From positions 16,548 to 80,547 of the forward strand of contig NZ_JABFFR010000050.1 of the NCBI RefSeq assembly GCF_013423485.1: DNA of 64,000 bases, given 5' to 3'. Below the pieces are notes generated by a model. That model searched no databases. It saw only the letters and a list, made by a program, of their open reading frames with translations, and had not been told where the DNA came from. A program made the position numbers and the translations under genes. This stretch comes from Azospirillum oleiclasticum. GTDB lineage: Bacteria > Pseudomonadota > Alphaproteobacteria > Azospirillales > Azospirillaceae. Shown here piece by piece: positions 8,730 through 18,937 of this stretch (position 1 is the stretch's first letter; every line of letters starts with the position of its first letter).

Positions 8730-9911
8730 ATGTCCCGCGACATCGTCATCGTTGGCACCGCCCGCACCGCCATCGGCACCTTCGGCGGCGCGCTGAAGGA
8801 CGTGCCCCTCACCAGCCTCGCCACGACGGCGGTCAAGGCGGCGCTGGAGCGTTCGGGTGCTCCGGCCGACGCGGTGGGGCATGTGGTGATGGGCAACGTC
8901 ATCCCGACCGAGACCAACGACGCCTATCTCAGCCGCGTGGCGGCGATCGACGCCGGCATCCCCAAAGAGGTGCCGGCCATGAACGTCAACCGGCTCTGCG
9001 GTTCCGGTCTCCAGGCCATCGTCTCGGCGGCGCAGTCGATCCTGCTGGGCGACGCGGACGTGGCGATCGGCGGCGGTGCGGAGGCGATGAGCCGCGGCCC
9101 CTTCATCGCGCCGGCCATGCGCTGGGGCGCCCGGATGGGCGACGGCGCGCTGGTCGACTACATGGTCGGCATCCTGCACGATCCCTGGCACAAGGTGCAC
9201 ATGGGCATCACGGCGGAGAACGTCGCCGCCCGCTACGGCATCGACCGCGAGGCGCAGGACGCGCTGGCGCTGGAAAGCCAGCGCCGCGCCGCCCGCGCCA
9301 TCGCCGGAGGGCGCTTCAAGGACCAGATCGTCCCGTTGGTGATCCCCAGCCGCAAGGGCCCCGTCACGTTCGACACCGACGAGCATGTCCGCGCCGACGT
9401 CACGCCCGAGGGGCTGGCGAAGATGAAGCCGGTGTTCAAGAAGGACGGCACGGTGACCGCCGGCAACGCGTCCGGCATCAACGACGGGGCGGCGGCGGTG
9501 GTGCTGGCCGACGCCGCGCGGGCCGACGCCTTGGGCTTGAAGCCGCTGGCCCGCCTCGTCGGCTACGCCCACGCGGGCGTCGAGCCGGAGGTGATGGGCA
9601 TCGGCCCGATCCCGGCCAGCCGCAAGGTGCTGGAGCGCACCGGCCTGTCGGTCGCCGACCTCGACGTGATCGAATCCAACGAGGCCTTCGCGGCCCAGGC
9701 CTGCGCCGTGACCCGCGAGCTGGGGCTCGACCCGGCGAAGGTGAACCCCAACGGCTCCGGGATTTCGCTCGGCCACCCGGTGGGGGCGACCGGCGCCATC
9801 ATCACCATCAAGGCCATCCACGAGCTGCACCGCACCGGCGGCCGCTACGCGCTCGTCACCATGTGCATCGGTGGCGGCCAGGGCATCGCCGCCGTGTTCG
9901 AGCGGATCTGA
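8730..9911 (+). CDS. Thiolase (acetyl-CoA acetyltransferase family)
   Basis: 393 residues, the usual thiolase length. The nucleophilic Cys90 lies in NRLCGSGLQA, His349 in GHPVGATGA and the proton-donor Cys379 in CIGGGQGIA, so all catalytic residues are present. It either cleaves 3-ketoacyl-CoA (last step of a beta-oxidation-like route) or condenses two acetyl-CoA. As last gene of the hydratase/Liv/synthetase operon the degradative role fits better. No 3-hydroxyacyl-CoA dehydrogenase or acyl-CoA dehydrogenase is encoded in the operon, so those steps must come from elsewhere. Confidence 0.92.
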   Translation: MSRDIVIVGTARTAIGTFGGALKDVPLTSLATTAVKAALERSGAPADAVGHVVMGNVIPTETNDAYLSRVAAIDAGIPKEVPAMNVNRLCGSGLQAIVSAAQSILLGDADVAIGGGAEAMSRGPFIAPAMRWGARMGDGALVDYMVGILHDPWHKVHMGITAENVAARYGIDREAQDALALESQRRAARAIAGGRFKDQIVPLVIPSRKGPVTFDTDEHVRADVTPEGLAKMKPVFKKDGTVTAGNASGINDGAAAVVLADAARADALGLKPLARLVGYAHAGVEPEVMGIGPIPASRKVLERTGLSVADLDVIESNEAFAAQACAVTRELGLDPAKVNPNGSGISLGHPVGATGAIITIKAIHELHRTGGRYALVTMCIGGGQGIAAVFERI

Positions 9912-9919
9912 AGCTGGGA

Positions 9920-9951
9920 GAACGGCCGGTCAGAAGCTGTACCGGCCGTTC
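9920..9951. terminator. Hairpin between convergent thiolase and autotransporter genes
   Basis: Eleven-base perfect arms GAACGGCCGGT (9920-9930) and ACCGGCCGTTC (9941-9951) with a 10-base loop. It lies just after the thiolase stop and overlaps the last codons and stop of the convergent autotransporter gene. There is no strong T run on either side. It may act as a shared terminator. Confidence 0.55.
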
Positions 9952-12900
9952 ACCGCGATGGCGTAGTTCTCGTCGTCGCGGCGCAGCACCTGGGCCGAGC
10001 CGAAGACGCCGACCGTGAAGTTGTCGGCCAGCGCCGCGCGCAGGCCCGCACCCAGCACGGCGCCGTTGCGGTCGCCGTTCTCGCTGGAGCGCACGTCCAC
10101 CTCGTAGCTGGCGGCGACATAGGGATTGATGGTGGGCGACACCGCGTAGGACAGCTCGCCGCCGACGCGCAGCTGCCCCAGATAGACCGAGCCGGGGTCC
10201 ACCCGCAGCCCGGCGTCGGTGCTGTAGCTGTCGAACCGCTCGCGGCTGAAGCTGGTGCCGACGATGCCGGTCATGGTCCAGTCCGACACCGTGTGGACGG
10301 CGGTCAGGTTGGCGGCGACGATCAGCCGGTTGCTGTCGAAATTGCCGGTGTCCACCACCCCGCCGCGCATCTCGCGCAGGCGGTTGGACAGACGGCCGGC
10401 CGCCACCTGCACATCGGCGCTGAAGGTGTCGTCGATGAGATAGCCGGCGTAGGCGACCAGCGAGCCGCCATGCGCCTTGCGGTCGCCGTCGTTCTGCTGG
10501 ATCGACAGGGTGGACCGCTCCAGACCCACGGCAGCGCCCAGCACGAGGCTGCCGACCGTGTAGTCGGCGCCCACCAGCAGCGTGCGGCCCCAGCCGTCGA
10601 ACTTGCCGCCGGTCTGCGAATTGATCAGCCGCGACGCCCCGCCGTCCGCCCAGGCGGCCAGCCCGGTGGAGCCGCCATTGCCGGCGGCCAGCCCGCTCTC
10701 CGACTCGATGCCCGCGGTGGCGCGGCCGCGGCGGGCCGCCATCGCCTCGCGCACGCGGCCGGACACGGCGGCCACCACCGTGCGCACGACGCTGCGGGTC
10801 TGCTGCTCGGCGGTGGTGGAGATGGTTGCCTCCGCCTCCTGCGCCGCCGAGGCGGTGCCGCCGACGATCACGACATCGATGCCGCCGGTCTGTTCGGCCG
10901 GCACGACGCTGGCGGTCACGCCGTCGAGGTTGGTCTGCACGGAGGTCACGCCGGTGCCGGTGATGCCGTCGGTCGCCTGGATGACGTTGAAACGTTCACC
11001 CTCCGCCGGGGTGAAGCTGTCGGCGAAGACCACCAGCATGGTGCCGCCGTTCAGTTCCGCCGTGCCGGTGACGGCGTAGACGTCGTAGCTGCCGGCGGTG
11101 CGGCCGTTGACCTTCACCTCGATGGTGCCGGAATTGACGGTCAGCCCGTTGCCGATGGTCATGGTGCCGACCGAGCCGCCGGTCGTCAGCGTGCCGCCGT
11201 TCAGGGTGACGTGGCCGGTGATGGTGCCGGTGCCGCTCAGCACGCCGCCGGGGTTGACCAGCACGTTCGCCGACTCGATGCGGCCCGTGCTGTTGAAGGA
11301 CAGCATCTTGGACAGGGCCGACGAGCCGCCGCTGCTGCCGAGCCGCACCGTCGTGGCGCGCAGCGTGGCGCCGTCGTTGACCGTCACGCTGCCGGTGCCG
11401 CCCTCGGCCGTGCTGCCCGCCGTGTAGCCGATTCCGAGTTCGGAGCCGGCGTCGAGCACGGTGCCGGTGCCGCTGAGCAGCACCGTCCCGCGGCCGCCGG
11501 CTTCGGCACCGACGAACAGGCCGCCGTTGGCGCCGCCGGAGGTGTCGATGGTGACGGTGGAGCCGCCGGTCATGGTCAGCGAGCCGGTGCCGGCCTGACC
11601 GATCAGGGCCTGGGCGCCGCCGCTGTCCCTCTGGTCGGTGCCCGACAGCCGCACCGAACCGCCGGACGTCATCACCATCGTGCCAACGCTTCCCGCGGCG
11701 TAGCCGACGGTCAGGTCGAGCGTGTTCAGCCGCCCGCTGTCGGTGATCGCCAGCGAGCCGGTGCCGTTGGTGCCGACCGCCACGGATGCGCTGCCGCCGC
11801 TGACGGTGACCGTGGACCCGCTGCCGGACACCAGCATCGCACCCGATCCCCCCGAGACCGAGCCCGTGCCGCCGATGGTCAGGCCCGCGGTGAGCGGAGT
11901 GCCGGTGTTGAAGGTGAGCGTGCCGCCGTCGAGAACGTCCAGCCGGCCGCTTCCGGCGCGGCCGACCTGGAAGAAGGGGCCGTTGTCGCTGGCGGCGCCG
12001 CTGCCGCTTACGGTGAGGGACGATCCGGCCCCGGTCACCACAAGCGAGCCGGTCGACCCCGATTCGCGGGCGATCTGCACGCCGGCGACCGTCTGGCCGG
12101 CGTCCACCGTCACGGTTCCGCCCTGTTCGACCCGGAAGGTGCCGGTGCCGAAGCGTCCGACCTGCAGGATGATCGACTGGTCGTTGGTGCCCGTGCCGCT
12201 CAGGGCCAGCCGCGACCCGCTGCCGTTCACCGTCATGGTGCCGTTGCCGGCGACCTCCTGGCCGAGGACGACCGCGGCGCCGTTGGCGCTCGACAGCGTC
12301 ACGGAGCCACCGGAGGTGACGGTGGCCGTGCCGGTGTTGTCGCGCCCGACGTGGAGCGAGCTGACGCGCTGGGCGGAGAGCGTCAGGGCGGACCCGGTGC
12401 CGGCGACCTCCAGCGTGCCGAGGGCGCCGCCGCGGCCGACATTCACGACCGCGTCCAGCGCGCCGGAGGTCAGGTCGACCGTGCCGCCGTTGAGGACGCT
12501 CAGGGTGCCGTTGGCCGCCGTCCCATTCCGACCCACGTTCAGATAGGCGCTCGCGGCGGTCGATTGCACCGACAGCCGCGAGCCTGAGCCGGACACCACG
12601 ATCGTGCCCACGCCGTTGGTGTTTTGCCCGGTGCCACCGATCTGCACGCCGTCGTCGCCGGTGTTGGTGCCGGTGTCCTGCACCAGCACGCGTCCGCCCG
12701 CATCGATGGTGAGCCGGCCGTTGGCCCCGGCGTTCCGCCCCACCGACAGCGTCGCCTCGCCGGCGTCGTCGCCGCTCACGCCGGCCGAGATGGTCCACAG
12801 CGCGTTGTTGGTCACCTGGGCCGTGCCGGTGGCGCCGTTGCGGCCGATGTGGAAGGCGCTGGTGCCGTTGCCGCCGGTGCGCAGCTCGGTGCCGCGGCCG

Positions 12901-13199
12901 GTCAGCAGCAGGCTGCCGTTGCCGGCGCCGGTCTCGCCATTGCCGGCGTTGCTTTCGCCGATGGTGGCGAACTCGCTGACCGTCAGGATGGTGGCGTTGT
13001 TGACCGTCAGCGACCCCGTGCCGAGGAAACCCACCGTGTAGCCGGTCAGCGTGCAGGCCGTCGCTCCGGTCGCGCAGGAGCCAGACACTCCGTTCGTACC
13101 AGTGAACAGCACGTCGCCGTGGGCGGCACCGGCGAGGAGGGGAACGGACGCGACGAGAGCGGTGGTGCCGAGAAGCACGGCACGGGCGAAGGACGGCAT
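9930..13199 (-). CDS. Autotransporter (type Va secretion) with repetitive beta-helix passenger
   Basis: 1089 residues. A Sec signal (MPSFARAVLLGTTALVASVP, cleavage near AGAAHG) is followed by a passenger of about 700 residues built from degenerate 20-45 residue repeats of two alternating forms, VGRNGTGxLxVxxGG and VSGSGSxLTVSG, the pattern of a beta-helix. A charged linker helix (VSGRVREAMAARRGR) precedes a C-terminal beta-barrel of about 270 residues ending in YSF, the aromatic C-terminus recognised by BAM. Two Cys lie near the N-terminus (SCATGATAC). The passenger is probably an adhesin or surface-structure protein. The ATG at 13199 has TGGAG upstream; a GTG at 13223 is an alternative. Confidence 0.88.
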   Translation of the reverse strand: MPSFARAVLLGTTALVASVPLLAGAAHGDVLFTGTNGVSGSCATGATACTLTGYTVGFLGTGSLTVNNATILTVSEFATIGESNAGNGETGAGNGSLLLTGRGTELRTGGNGTSAFHIGRNGATGTAQVTNNALWTISAGVSGDDAGEATLSVGRNAGANGRLTIDAGGRVLVQDTGTNTGDDGVQIGGTGQNTNGVGTIVVSGSGSRLSVQSTAASAYLNVGRNGTAANGTLSVLNGGTVDLTSGALDAVVNVGRGGALGTLEVAGTGSALTLSAQRVSSLHVGRDNTGTATVTSGGSVTLSSANGAAVVLGQEVAGNGTMTVNGSGSRLALSGTGTNDQSIILQVGRFGTGTFRVEQGGTVTVDAGQTVAGVQIARESGSTGSLVVTGAGSSLTVSGSGAASDNGPFFQVGRAGSGRLDVLDGGTLTFNTGTPLTAGLTIGGTGSVSGGSGAMLVSGSGSTVTVSGGSASVAVGTNGTGSLAITDSGRLNTLDLTVGYAAGSVGTMVMTSGGSVRLSGTDQRDSGGAQALIGQAGTGSLTMTGGSTVTIDTSGGANGGLFVGAEAGGRGTVLLSGTGTVLDAGSELGIGYTAGSTAEGGTGSVTVNDGATLRATTVRLGSSGGSSALSKMLSFNSTGRIESANVLVNPGGVLSGTGTITGHVTLNGGTLTTGGSVGTMTIGNGLTVNSGTIEVKVNGRTAGSYDVYAVTGTAELNGGTMLVVFADSFTPAEGERFNVIQATDGITGTGVTSVQTNLDGVTASVVPAEQTGGIDVVIVGGTASAAQEAEATISTTAEQQTRSVVRTVVAAVSGRVREAMAARRGRATAGIESESGLAAGNGGSTGLAAWADGGASRLINSQTGGKFDGWGRTLLVGADYTVGSLVLGAAVGLERSTLSIQQNDGDRKAHGGSLVAYAGYLIDDTFSADVQVAAGRLSNRLREMRGGVVDTGNFDSNRLIVAANLTAVHTVSDWTMTGIVGTSFSRERFDSYSTDAGLRVDPGSVYLGQLRVGGELSYAVSPTINPYVAASYEVDVRSSENGDRNGAVLGAGLRAALADNFTVGVFGSAQVLRRDDENYAIAVNGRYSF

Positions 13200-13351
13200 G
13201 GCGGCGTTCTCCAGGGCCACCACGGGGGTGGGCGGCTCGGACGGGGGGCGTGTGTTCTTTTGCCGTCGATTCTACCGGAACAGGCCTGCCGGCCTACTAC
13301 TTTTGGGACGCAGGGTCGTAGCGGGCGGCGAGGTGTGTCGCGCCGGCGACA

Positions 13352-14476
13352 CTATTCGGCAAACTCCCAACGCACACTCTCGTTGTGTTGGCCGATGGTC
13401 GGGACCGGATTCGGCGCGAACGCGTCGTCGTTCCAGCGCTGCGGCGGTGCCACCATGGAGACCGGGCCGGTGGGTGTGTCCACCGCGATCCGGCGGAGCT
13501 GGGGGTGGGTGGACAGCTCCGCCACCCCGTTGACGGAGCCGAAGGCGATGCCGGCTCGGCTCAGCCGCTCCCGCGCCTCCTCCCGGTTCATCGCCGCGAA
13601 CACCGCGCCGATGGCCGCGTCCAGCGCCGGACGGTTGGCGACGCGGGCGGTTCCGCTGGCGAAACGGGGGTCGGTCGCCAACTCCGGCCTCTCCAGCGCC
13701 ACCTCGCACAGGCGACGCCATTCCCGCTCGTTCTGGATGGAGATCACCACCGCGTGCCCGTCGCCGAGCGCGAAGGCACCGTAGGGGGCGATGGACGGGT
13801 GGTTGAGGCCAACCCGTCGCGGCGCCTTGCCGCCATAATCCTGGTGCAGCAGCGGCACCGTCATCCAGTCGGCGATGGCGTCGAACAGCGACACAGAGAC
13901 CCCCCGGCCGCGCCCCGTACGTTCCCGCTCGTACAGCGCCTGGAGCACGCCGGCGTGCGCGTACATCCCGCAGGCGATGTCGGCCACCGACACGCCGACG
14001 CGGCCCGGCGCTTCCGGCGCGCCGGTGATCGACGCCAAGCCCGTCTCGCACTGGATCAGCAGGTCGTACGCCTTCATGTCGCGGTACGGCCCGTCCTCGC
14101 CGTAGCCGCTGATGTCGCAGGTGATCAGCCGCGGGTGCTTCGCGCGCAGCGCCTCCGACCCGAAGCCGGCCCGCTCGGCCGCGCCGGGGGCGAGGTTCTG
14201 CACCAGCACGTCGGCCCGCGCGATCATGCGGGCCAGCAGGGCGGCGTCTTCCGGTTGCTTGATATCGAGGACGATGGATTCCTTGCCGCGGTTGAGCCAG
14301 ACGAAATACGCGCTCTCCCCATGCGCGACATGGTCGTACGCGCGGGCGAAATCGCCCTCGGCCCGCTCGATCTTGATCACCCGCGCCCCGGCGTCGGCCA
14401 GCCGCGACGTGCAGAAGGGAGCGGCCACGGCCTGCTCCAGGGCGATCACGAGAATTCCGTCCAGCGGTGCGTTCAT
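13352..14476 (-). CDS. CaiB/BaiF (class III) CoA-transferase family protein
   Basis: 374 residues, soluble. The N-terminal ILVIALEQAVAAPFCTSRLADAGARVIKIE is the family's nucleotide-binding start, and Asp138 in KAYDLLIQ corresponds to the Asp nucleophile that forms an aspartyl-CoA anhydride. Relatives move CoA between organic acids (oxalate/formate, carnitine, mesaconate/itaconate, succinate/others); the pair here is unknown. It stands alone between the autotransporter (same strand, 152 bases downstream) and hemW, and may be functionally related to the acid-CoA operon nearby. Confidence 0.88.
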   Translation of the reverse strand: MNAPLDGILVIALEQAVAAPFCTSRLADAGARVIKIERAEGDFARAYDHVAHGESAYFVWLNRGKESIVLDIKQPEDAALLARMIARADVLVQNLAPGAAERAGFGSEALRAKHPRLITCDISGYGEDGPYRDMKAYDLLIQCETGLASITGAPEAPGRVGVSVADIACGMYAHAGVLQALYERERTGRGRGVSVSLFDAIADWMTVPLLHQDYGGKAPRRVGLNHPSIAPYGAFALGDGHAVVISIQNEREWRRLCEVALERPELATDPRFASGTARVANRPALDAAIGAVFAAMNREEARERLSRAGIAFGSVNGVAELSTHPQLRRIAVDTPTGPVSMVAPPQRWNDDAFAPNPVPTIGQHNESVRWEFAE

Positions 14477-14573
14477 GTCCCGTCCCTGCGTCGCCGTTCG
14501 GGGGCCGGAACGTCCGGCGCGGCGTTGCCCGGGTATAGCACGGCCGGCACGCGGTCGTCAGCGCTCCCGGGGA

Positions 14574-15740
14574 TCAGGCCAGCAGTGCCGCCAGCACGGC
14601 GTTGAGCCGCTGGCGCCCGGCCTCCGTCGCCCGCAGCCGCTCCGCCGTCACCTCGATGAAGCCGCCGGCGGCCAGCCGCTCCAGCGCGCCGGGGGCCGCC
14701 AGATCGTGCAGGTCGCGGCCGGTCTCCGCCCGCAGCCGCGCGAGCGGCACGCCCTCGGCCAGCCGCAGCCCCATCATCAGCATTTCCGACGCGCGTTCCT
14801 CCAGCCCTACGGTCTCCGGCGCGTGGGCGCCATGGCCGTCGCGCTCGACGCGCTCCAGCCAGATTTCCGGGGCGCGGTGGGCGCGGGTGGCGAGCTTCGT
14901 GCCGTCCAGGGTCAGCCGCCCGTGCGCGCCGGGGCCGACGCCGACGTAATCGCCGTAGCGCCAGTAGGTCAGGTTGTGCCGGCTCTCCTCGCCCGGTCGG
15001 GCGTGGTTGGAGATCTCGTAGGCCGGCAGCCCGGCCGCATCCAGCACCGCCTGCGTTGCCTCGTAGAGGTCGCCGGCCGTCTCCTCGTCCGGCAGAACCA
15101 GCGCGCCGCGGGCGTGCAGCGGGAAGAAGGCCGTCCCCTCCTCGATGGTGAGCTGGTAAACGGACAGATGCCCGACCGCGAAATCGAGCGCGCGCCGCAG
15201 CTCCCGTTCCCAGTCCGGAACGGTCTGGCCGGGGCGGGCGTAGATCAGATCGAAGCTGAAACGGTCGAAGATCGAGCGGGCCAGCCCGATGGCCTCCAAC
15301 GCCTCCGCCGCCGAATGCTGGCGGCCGAGGAAGCGCAGCGACGCGTCGTCCAGCGCCTGGATGCCGAGCGACACCCGGTTGACCCCCGCCTCGCGGAAAC
15401 CGCGGAAACGCCCGGCCTCCACCGAGGTCGGGTTGGCCTCCAGCGTCACCTCCAGCCGGTCGGCCACCGGCCACCGCGCGGCCACCCGGTCGACCAGCGC
15501 CGCCACCGTGGCCGGCTCCATCAGCGAGGGCGTTCCGCCCCCGAAAAAGATGGACGTAACCGTGCGTCCGGCCGTTGCGTCCGCGTAATGGTCAAGTTCG
15601 CGCAACAACCCCGCCCGCCAGCGTTCCTGGTCGATGCGGTCACGGACGTGGCTGTTGAAGTCGCAATAGGGGCATTTGGCCTTGCAGAAGGGCCAATGCA
15701 CGTAGATCCCGAAACCGGGATCGTGGTCTACCGGAAGCAT
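14574..15740 (-). CDS. hemW: HemW-type radical SAM heme chaperone
   Basis: 388 residues. The radical-SAM cluster motif CKAKCPYC (Cys19, Cys23, Cys26) follows YVHWPFC, and FFGGGTPSLM is present, as in HemW and coproporphyrinogen-dehydrogenase relatives. HemW binds heme and delivers it to respiratory proteins; older annotations call it HemN-like. The HemW assignment rests on its position after rdgB and rph, the normal alphaproteobacterial order, and on its length. Its start overlaps the rdgB stop by 13 bases. Confidence 0.9.
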   Translation of the reverse strand: MLPVDHDPGFGIYVHWPFCKAKCPYCDFNSHVRDRIDQERWRAGLLRELDHYADATAGRTVTSIFFGGGTPSLMEPATVAALVDRVAARWPVADRLEVTLEANPTSVEAGRFRGFREAGVNRVSLGIQALDDASLRFLGRQHSAAEALEAIGLARSIFDRFSFDLIYARPGQTVPDWERELRRALDFAVGHLSVYQLTIEEGTAFFPLHARGALVLPDEETAGDLYEATQAVLDAAGLPAYEISNHARPGEESRHNLTYWRYGDYVGVGPGAHGRLTLDGTKLATRAHRAPEIWLERVERDGHGAHAPETVGLEERASEMLMMGLRLAEGVPLARLRAETGRDLHDLAAPGALERLAAGGFIEVTAERLRATEAGRQRLNAVLAALLA

Positions 15741-16323
15741 CGCTCCACCAGTTGCCGGAAGGCGTCGGCCCGGTGGCTCATCGCGTGCTTGGCCGCCGGG
15801 TCCATCTCCCCGAAGGTGATGTCGAAGCCTTCCGGAACAAAGATCGGATCGTAACCGAAACCCTTGTCGCCGCGGGGCGGCCAGACGAGGGTGCCGTCGC
15901 AGCGCCCCTCCACCGTCTCCACATGCCCGTCCGGCCAGGCGAGCGACAGGGCGCAGACGAAATGCGCGCTGCGGTCGGCCCTGCCGGCCAGCCCGTCCTC
16001 CACCCGCCGCATGGCGGCGGTGAAGTCCTTGCCCGGTCCGGCCCAGCGGGCCGAATAGATGCCGGGGTCGCCGCCCAGCGCCGTCACCGCCAGCCCGCTG
16101 TCGTCCGCCAGCGCGATGTGACCGGCCGCCGCGGCGGCGCGCGCCTTCAGTTCCGCGTTCGCAATGAACGTGTCGCCGGTCTCTTCCGGCTCGGGCAGGC
16201 CAAGCTCGCCGGCGGATTGGATCGCGGGCACCCAGGCCCCGAGCAGCTCGGCGATCTCCCGCAGCTTGCCGGGGTTGTGGGTGGCGATGACCAGCCGGTC
16301 GCCGGCGAATCGGCGCGGCGTGC

Positions 16324-16327
<4 letters not shown>
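15728..16327 (-). CDS. rdgB: XTP/dITP diphosphatase (RdgB/HAM1)
   Basis: 199 residues. It hydrolyses non-canonical purine triphosphates (ITP, XTP) to keep them out of DNA. The substrate-binding ATHNPGKLREI near residue 15, the ALADDSGLAVTALGG core (about 72-86) and GFGYDPIF followed by MSHRADAF are all present. The GTG start at 16327 overlaps the rph stop (GTGA), showing translational coupling; no ATG gives the conserved N-terminus. Confidence 0.93.
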
Positions 16328-17046
<719 letters not shown>

Positions 17047-17241
17047 GGTCGTGTCCTCGGAAGTTCGGATGTGCCGGGTGTTCGGGCCGGCAAGCTAGCG
17101 CCCGGCCGCCCGCGCGTCCAGTCCCGCCCCTGACTGCGTTGATTCGGCGAGCCGGCCTGCCTAAATTCCACAGGCGCGCGGTGCCGTCGGATTTCGCCGC
17201 CGGCCGCCGCACCGTCACCCGTTGACCTTGAATCAGGAGCG

Positions 17242-18276
17242 ATGATCAGCGAGCTGAATCAGAGATCGCGGGAGATCTTCCGGTTGATCGTCGACGCCTA
17301 TGTGGCGTCCGGGGAGCCGGTGGGATCGCGCACCATTTCGCGGCGGCTGGGTATGGCGCTTTCGCCGGCCACCATCCGCAACGTCATGGCCGACCTGGAG
17401 GAGCAGGGGCTTCTCTACTCCCCCCACACCTCGGCCGGCCGCATCCCGACCGAGGCGGGGCTGCGCCTGTTCGTCGACGGCCTGCTGGAGATCGGGTCGG
17501 TGACCGAGGACGAGCGCACCGTCATCGAGGCGAAATGCGCCTCGGCCGGCCGATCCCTGCCCGACGTGTTGAACGAGGCGACCGGCATGCTGTCGGGCCT
17601 GTCGCGCTGTGCCGGGCTGGTCATGGCGCCCAAGACCGACCGGCCGCTGAAGCACATCGAGTTCGTGTCGCTCGGCCCCGGCCGCGCGCTGGTGGTGCTG
17701 GTGAACGAGGACGGGCTGGTCGAGAACCGGGTGATCGAGGTGCCGCTCGGCCTACCCGGCAGCACCCTCCAGATGTCGTCCAACTACCTCAACGCCAAGC
17801 TGTCCGGCCGCACGCTCGAGGAGGCCCGGACGGAGGTGCAGCAGGAGCTGGACAGCCACCGCACCGAGCTGGACGAGCTGTCCCGCCGGGTGGTGGAGGC
17901 GGGTCTCGCCACCTGGGGCGGCACCGCGCAGGAGGGGCATCTGATCGTCCGCGGTCAGGCCAAGCTGCTGGAGGACGTGACCGCCCTGTCCGACCTGGAG
18001 CGCGTGCGCTCCCTGTTCGAAGCGCTGGAGACCAAGGAGGCGATGCTGCGCCTGCTGGACGCCACCGGCCGGGGCGACGGCGTGCAGATCTACATCGGCG
18101 CCGAGAATGTGCTGTTCCGCCATTCCGGCTGTTCGCTGATCATCGCCCCCTTCCAGAACAGCCGCGAGCGGGTGATCGGTGCCATCGGCGTGATCGGCCC
18201 CACCCGCATCAATTACGCGCGCATCATCCCCCTGGTGGATTATACAGCCAAGGTCGTCGGCCGTCTGATCGGCTGA
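17242..18276 (+). CDS. hrcA: Heat-inducible transcription repressor HrcA
   Basis: 344 residues. It represses chaperone genes by binding CIRCE elements and needs GroEL for folding. The winged helix-turn-helix N-terminus reads LNQRSREIFRLIVDAYVASGEPVGSRTIS, and the central part contains TSAGRIPTEAGLR. The ATG follows CAGGAGCG. No CIRCE element (TTAGCACTC-N9-GAGTGCTAA) is visible between rph and hrcA or before dnaK, so its target is likely groESL elsewhere in the genome. grpE follows after about 50 bases. Confidence 0.95.
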   Translation: MISELNQRSREIFRLIVDAYVASGEPVGSRTISRRLGMALSPATIRNVMADLEEQGLLYSPHTSAGRIPTEAGLRLFVDGLLEIGSVTEDERTVIEAKCASAGRSLPDVLNEATGMLSGLSRCAGLVMAPKTDRPLKHIEFVSLGPGRALVVLVNEDGLVENRVIEVPLGLPGSTLQMSSNYLNAKLSGRTLEEARTEVQQELDSHRTELDELSRRVVEAGLATWGGTAQEGHLIVRGQAKLLEDVTALSDLERVRSLFEALETKEAMLRLLDATGRGDGVQIYIGAENVLFRHSGCSLIIAPFQNSRERVIGAIGVIGPTRINYARIIPLVDYTAKVVGRLIG

Positions 18277-18330
18277 TCCAGCGAGACCCACCCGCAAGCA
18301 GCCACCGACCAAAAGAAGCAAGTGAGCGAC

Positions 18331-18915
18331 ATGAGCGATCCCAACACGAAGCCCAACGACAGCGCCAACCCCACCGAGGCGCCGGCAACCGCCGAGGCCG
18401 CCGCCCCGTCCGACGAGCGGGTGGCGAAGCTGGAGGCCGAGGTCTCCAGCCTCAAGGACCAGCTCCTGCGCGCCATGGCGGAGACCGAGAACACCCGCCG
18501 CCGCGCCCAGCGCGAGCGCGAGGACACCGCCAAGTTCGCCGTGTCCAGCTTCGCCAAGGAGCTGCTGGCGGTGTCCGACAATCTGCGCCGGGCGCTGGAA
18601 GCGGTGCCGGCCGAGGCGCGCGAGACCGACGACGTGATGAAGAACCTCGCCGTCGGCGTCGAGGCGACCGAGCGCCAGCTCGCCGCCGCCTTCGAGCGGG
18701 CCGGTATCCGGAAGCTGGAGCCGATGGGCGAGCCCTTCGACCCCAACTTCCACCAGGTGATGTTCGAGATCGAGAACACCGGCAAGCCCGCCGGCACCAT
18801 CGTCCAGGTGCTCCAGGCCGGCTACACCATCCACGGCCGCCTGCTGCGCGAGGCCATGGTGGGCGTCGCCAAGCGTGGCGCCGACGAGCCGGTGCACGTC
18901 GACACCAAGGCGTGA
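18331..18915 (+). CDS. grpE: Nucleotide exchange factor GrpE
   Basis: 194 residues from this ATG. An acidic, disordered N-terminus is followed by a long coiled coil (VAKLEAEVSSLKDQLLRAMAE...) and the C-terminal beta domain with EPFDPNFHQVMFEI and GYTIHGRLLREAMVGVAK. It releases ADP from DnaK. A GTG at 18322 adds three residues (the sequence repeats MSD-MSD), and neither start has a strong ribosome site. It is co-oriented with hrcA. Confidence 0.94.
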   Translation: MSDPNTKPNDSANPTEAPATAEAAAPSDERVAKLEAEVSSLKDQLLRAMAETENTRRRAQREREDTAKFAVSSFAKELLAVSDNLRRALEAVPAEARETDDVMKNLAVGVEATERQLAAAFERAGIRKLEPMGEPFDPNFHQVMFEIENTGKPAGTIVQVLQAGYTIHGRLLREAMVGVAKRGADEPVHVDTKA

Positions 18916-18937
18916 GCGCCGGGGCGAAGGAGACACC

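Noticed and set aside
10293..12587. Long open frame on the strand opposite the autotransporter passenger
   Set aside because: It is a by-product of high GC and repetitive passenger codons: no ribosome site, His/Gly/Arg-rich composition and no domain. The minus-strand protein has a signal peptide and a barrel.
17047..17241. CIRCE element between rph and hrcA
   Set aside because: No TTAGCACTC...GAGTGCTAA pattern is present, even allowing a few changes.
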